Shown: one piece after another, positions 29,717 to 32,527 of the stretch | Position numbering within the stretch: the stretch's first letter is position 1 | Layout: each line of letters begins with the position of its first letter | From: UMGS1484 sp045593325 | Lineage (GTDB): Bacteria > Bacillota > Clostridia > Oscillospirales > Acutalibacteraceae | Assembly: GCA_045593325.1 (NCBI GenBank) | Contig: JAZNWL010000070.1 | Span: 1 to 32,527 of the forward strand | Length of the DNA: 32,527 bases | Direction of reading: 5' to 3' | The notes under the pieces: model-generated | The model's database searches: none | Told to the model about the DNA's origin: nothing | What the model saw: only the letters and a program-made list of their open reading frames with translations | Made by a program: the position numbers and the translations under genes

Positions 29717-31525
29717 ATGAACATCCCACAGGAAAATATCCGTAACTTTTGTATTATTGCCCATATTGACCACGGGAAGTCCACCCTGGCGGACCGTATG
29801 CTGGAAATTACCGACACGGTTGCCATGCGGGATATGGAAGACCAGCTTTTGGACAGTATGGACCTGGAGCGGGAACGGGGCATTACCATTAAAGCCCATG
29901 CCGTTACCTTATATTACAAAGCCGATGATGGACAGACCTATGAACTGAATTTGATCGACACCCCGGGTCACGTGGACTTCCACTACGAAGTTTCCCGTTC
30001 CCTTGCCGCTTGTGAAGGGGCGGTGCTGGTGGTGGACGCTTCCCAGGGAATCGAAGCCCAGACCCTTGCCAACACCTATCTAGCGGTGGACCATGGGTTG
30101 GAAATTGTCCCGGTCATCAATAAAATTGACCTGCCTGCGGCGGAACCTGACCGTGTTGCCATGGAAATTGAAGAGGTCATTGGCATTGAGGGGATGAATG
30201 CTCCTCGGATCTCCGCCAAAAACGGTATTAACATCAAAGAAGTGCTGGAACGGGTGGTTCAGGAAATTCCTCCCCCGGTGGGTGATTCCTCGGAACCCTT
30301 GAAAGCCTTGATTTTTGACTCCTATTATGATCCGTATAAAGGGGTTATTACCTATTTTCGTGTAAAATCCGGCTCCATTTCGGTGGGGGACCAAATTAAA
30401 ATGATGGCAACCGGCGCCACTTTCAACGTGGTGGAACTGGGGCGGAAAGGCGCCACCAGCCTGGTGCCCTGCCAGACCTTGACTGCCGGGGAAGTTGGGT
30501 ACATTGCCGCTTCCATTAAAACCGTTAGTGAAGCCCGGGTGGGGGACACCATTACCCTGGCGGACGCACCTGCCGCTGAGCCTTTGGAAGGGTATCGGGC
30601 GGTAAATCCCGTGGTATTCTGCGGGGTGTATCCTGCCGACGGTGCTCAATATACCGACCTGCGGGAAGCCTTGGAAAAACTTCAACTGAACGATGCCGCT
30701 TTGCATTTTGAAGCCGAAACTTCGGCGGCATTGGGATTTGGATTCCGTTGCGGTTTTTTGGGATTGCTTCACATGGAAATTATTCAGGAACGCTTGGAGC
30801 GGGAGTATAATTTAGACTTGATCACCACCGCCCCCAGTGTTGTTTACAAATTCGGCCTTTCCGACGGCAGTCTGGTGGAAATTGACAACCCCACCAACTA
30901 TCCCGACCCTGCCACCATTCAATCGGCGGAAGAACCCATGTGCGACGTGCATATTTACAGTCCCAGCGATTACGTGGGTGCCATTATGGATCTGTGCCAG
31001 GAACGGCGAGGTATTTTCTTCGATATGCAATATCCTTCTTCCAATCGGGTGGATATTCATTACGAAATGCCCCTGAATGAAATTGTTTACGACTTTTTCG
31101 ATGCTCTGAAATCCCGTACCCGCGGGTACGCTTCTTATGACTACGAACCCAAACGGTATATGTCCTCTAAACTCATGAAGTTGGACGTATTACTCAACGG
31201 GGAGATCGTGGATGCTCTTTCCTTTATTGTTCATGCGGACAACGCCTATAAACGGGCTCGCCGCATTGCCGAAAAGTTGAAAGAACACATTCCCCGCCAG
31301 TTGTTTGAAATTCCCGTACAGGTGGCGGTGGGCGGCAAGGTAATCGCCCGTGAGACCGTAAAAGCCATGCGCAAAGACGTGCTTGCCAAGTGCTACGGCG
31401 GTGACATTACCCGTAAGAAGAAATTGTTGGAAAAACAAAAAGAAGGGAAGAAACGGATGCGGAGTCTTGGCTCTGTGGAAGTTCCCCAGGAAGCCTTTAT
31501 GGCCATTCTTAAATTGGATGAATAG
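29717..31525 (+). CDS. lepA: Elongation factor 4 (LepA), translational GTPase
   Basis: A 602-residue ribosome-associated GTPase, normal length for LepA. The GTPase motifs are A-H-I-D-H-G-K-S-T (15-23), D-T-P-G-H-V-D-F and N-K-I-D; downstream are the EF-G-like domains and the LepA-specific C-terminal domain ending in R-K-K-K-L-L-E-K-Q-K-E-G-K-K-R-M-R, which enters the tRNA site. The start is ATG 29717 (GGGAGAA 6 bases upstream); longer readings begin inside the promoter. It is a core gene, so it marks the return to the conserved chromosome right of the island. The cohesin-like gene follows after 13 bases and is probably cotranscribed. Confidence 0.97.
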   Translation: MNIPQENIRNFCIIAHIDHGKSTLADRMLEITDTVAMRDMEDQLLDSMDLERERGITIKAHAVTLYYKADDGQTYELNLIDTPGHVDFHYEVSRSLAACEGAVLVVDASQGIEAQTLANTYLAVDHGLEIVPVINKIDLPAAEPDRVAMEIEEVIGIEGMNAPRISAKNGINIKEVLERVVQEIPPPVGDSSEPLKALIFDSYYDPYKGVITYFRVKSGSISVGDQIKMMATGATFNVVELGRKGATSLVPCQTLTAGEVGYIAASIKTVSEARVGDTITLADAPAAEPLEGYRAVNPVVFCGVYPADGAQYTDLREALEKLQLNDAALHFEAETSAALGFGFRCGFLGLLHMEIIQERLEREYNLDLITTAPSVVYKFGLSDGSLVEIDNPTNYPDPATIQSAEEPMCDVHIYSPSDYVGAIMDLCQERRGIFFDMQYPSSNRVDIHYEMPLNEIVYDFFDALKSRTRGYASYDYEPKRYMSSKLMKLDVLLNGEIVDALSFIVHADNAYKRARRIAEKLKEHIPRQLFEIPVQVAVGGKVIARETVKAMRKDVLAKCYGGDITRKKKLLEKQKEGKKRMRSLGSVEVPQEAFMAILKLDE

Positions 31526-31538
31526 GAGTAGATTTAAA

Positions 31539-32366
31539 ATGAAACGATTGATTGCTTTTGTAACCGTTCTTTGCCTGGTTGCCCTTGGTTCGGTAACCGC
31601 TTTTGCCGCACCGAAAGAAATCTTAACCGTCAGCGGCCCCGAAAGGAACACCTGTACCCCCGGTTCCACCATTACCCTGACCTTTGGTCTTGCCGAAGGC
31701 AGTAACGCTGCCGCGGTGAACGTGGAAGTAACTTATGATACCGACACCTTTGAATTTATTGAATACCAAAACGGGGATCTGCTTACCGATGCTTTGGCAG
31801 CGGGGAACAATGCCGACGGGAAATTTTTGTTCACCCTGGCAACCCTGACCCCCATTACCAAGGCAGGGTCTTTGTTCACGGTGGATTTCAAGGTGGACTC
31901 CAAAGCCACAGGGGACCACAGTTTCTTCTTCTATTCCACCGCTTTCAGCGATGAAAATAATAATGATATTGAAACCAATACCGTGGAAACCGTGTTGAGT
32001 GTGAAAGGGGATGCCGTGTCAGAAGTTTCGGTAACCCCCGTATATTCCGCCGACGAAAACAATTCCCAATACGTGGTTTCTGCCGATAACGGCGAAAGTG
32101 CCACAGGGGTATTGGTCAACCCCGATGCCACTTCTTCCCAAACCGCTCAAACAACCGACGGTGAAGGAAATGGATCTTCCACCTGGGTTATCGTTGGCGT
32201 TATTGTGCTGGCAGTGGGTGCCCTGGCATTGCTGGTGGTTGCCGCTGTGGTGAAAGCCAGGAAAGGGGACAAGGAAGTGGAAAATCAATCCATTCTGGAT
32301 GACGATGCCAAAGCCTTGTTAGACCTGGAATCCGATGCACTGGAAGATAAAAAAGATAAGGAATAA
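31539..32366 (+). CDS. Membrane-anchored cohesin-domain-like protein
   Basis: A 275-residue surface protein. A signal peptide (1-23, cleavage likely after A-F-A-A) is followed by a beta-rich cohesin-type domain at about 27-157, with P-G-S-T-I-T-L-T-F (41-49), V-T-Y-D-T-D-T-F-E-F (64-73) and G-S-L-F-T-V-D-F-K-V (110-119), the pattern of type I/II cohesins. A Thr/Ser/Asn-rich linker leads to one membrane segment (215-238) and an acidic cytoplasmic tail of about 35 residues. There is no sortase motif, S-layer domain or dockerin. AGGAG precedes the ATG. It may hold a dockerin-like partner at the cell surface; cohesin identity rests on pattern recognition only. Confidence 0.75.
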   Translation: MKRLIAFVTVLCLVALGSVTAFAAPKEILTVSGPERNTCTPGSTITLTFGLAEGSNAAAVNVEVTYDTDTFEFIEYQNGDLLTDALAAGNNADGKFLFTLATLTPITKAGSLFTVDFKVDSKATGDHSFFFYSTAFSDENNNDIETNTVETVLSVKGDAVSEVSVTPVYSADENNSQYVVSADNGESATGVLVNPDATSSQTAQTTDGEGNGSSTWVIVGVIVLAVGALALLVVAAVVKARKGDKEVENQSILDDDAKALLDLESDALEDKKDKE

Positions 32367-32373
32367 GTTTTTT

Positions 32374-32448
32374 AACCCTGTAGCCTAATGAGCAGGGTTG
32401 CTAAGGACAATTATCATTAATAAAAACGGAATTTGGCACACAAATTCC
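32374..32448 (+). other. Two hairpins after the cohesin-like gene
   Basis: AACCCTG/CAGGGTT (32374-32380 with 32393-32399) and GGAATTTG/CAAATTCC (32428-32435 with 32441-32448). The CACAC at 32437-32441 could alternatively pair with GTGTG further right. I cannot match this to a known riboswitch; it may be 3' untranslated sequence or a small RNA. Confidence 0.35.
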
Positions 32449-32475
32449 CTGCTTGTGTGACAGTATAAGACAAAG

Positions 32476-32522
32476 CTACCCGAAGAAGAGAAAAACAAAA
32501 CTCTTTTTCGGGTAGTTTTTTT
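32476..32522 (+). terminator. Strong intrinsic terminator at the right end
   Basis: A 15-bp stem, 32476-32490 with 32501-32515 (CTACCCGAA start, one G-U pair), a ten-base A-rich loop and seven Ts. It ends the lepA operon or a short RNA encoded before it. Confidence 0.88.
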
Positions 32523-32527
32523 ATATA

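Noticed and set aside
32367..32475. Region before the last terminator as a c-di-GMP or other known riboswitch.
   Set aside because: Hairpins are present but none of the conserved core sequences that I know can be matched.

Overview
The window looks like chromosomal DNA of an obligately anaerobic Clostridia-type Firmicute, probably of the Oscillospirales kind, though I cannot fix the genus. Reasons: an rnfCDGE cluster linked to Gx-transporter and NusG-domain-II genes, strong AGGAGG ribosome sites, near-consensus TTGACA/TATAAT promoters, a PAS-linked sensory [FeFe]-hydrogenase, and arrays of short intergenic palindromes.

Layout. 1-4127 (minus): NusG-II protein, Gx transporter, rnfC, rnfD, rnfG and the start of rnfE, from one perfect promoter. 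4414-5337 (plus): a LysR regulator. 5338-5799: a long leader with a good promoter and hairpin/T-run modules. 5800-22813 (plus): mdh, fumC, hdrB, hdrC, hdrA, mvhD/flxD, two flx-type iron-sulfur genes, flxA, frdB, frdA, an AspT/YidE-type carrier, a small [2Fe-2S] ferredoxin, a sensory hydrogenase, a SpoIIE phosphatase and a class Ic aspartate aminotransferase, mostly touching or overlapping, closed by an intrinsic terminator. 22814-27436: a non-coding cassette, a SLOG/DUF1273 gene with an XRE regulator, a TagF-GT4 glycosyltransferase fusion and a nucleotidyltransferase. 27498-29586: palindrome arrays around a small integrase-less island bounded by tRNA-Arg(CCT) and a 44-bp copy of its 3' part. 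29717-32366: lepA and a membrane-anchored cohesin-like protein.

How the genes may work together. Aspartate aminotransferase makes oxaloacetate, malate dehydrogenase makes malate, fumarase makes fumarate, and a soluble fumarate reductase (FrdAB with no membrane anchor) makes succinate; the carrier could exchange the C4 acids. FrdAB is embedded in a complete HdrABC/MvhD/Flx set, the parts list of a flavin-based electron-bifurcating NADH dehydrogenase. The simplest reading is a cytoplasmic complex that oxidises NADH, sends the easy electrons through HdrB to fumarate and the hard electrons to ferredoxin. The Rnf complex, encoded next door, could turn the reduced ferredoxin into an ion gradient. 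Together this would be a quinone-independent fumarate respiration. The gene content is seen directly; the coupling is inference.
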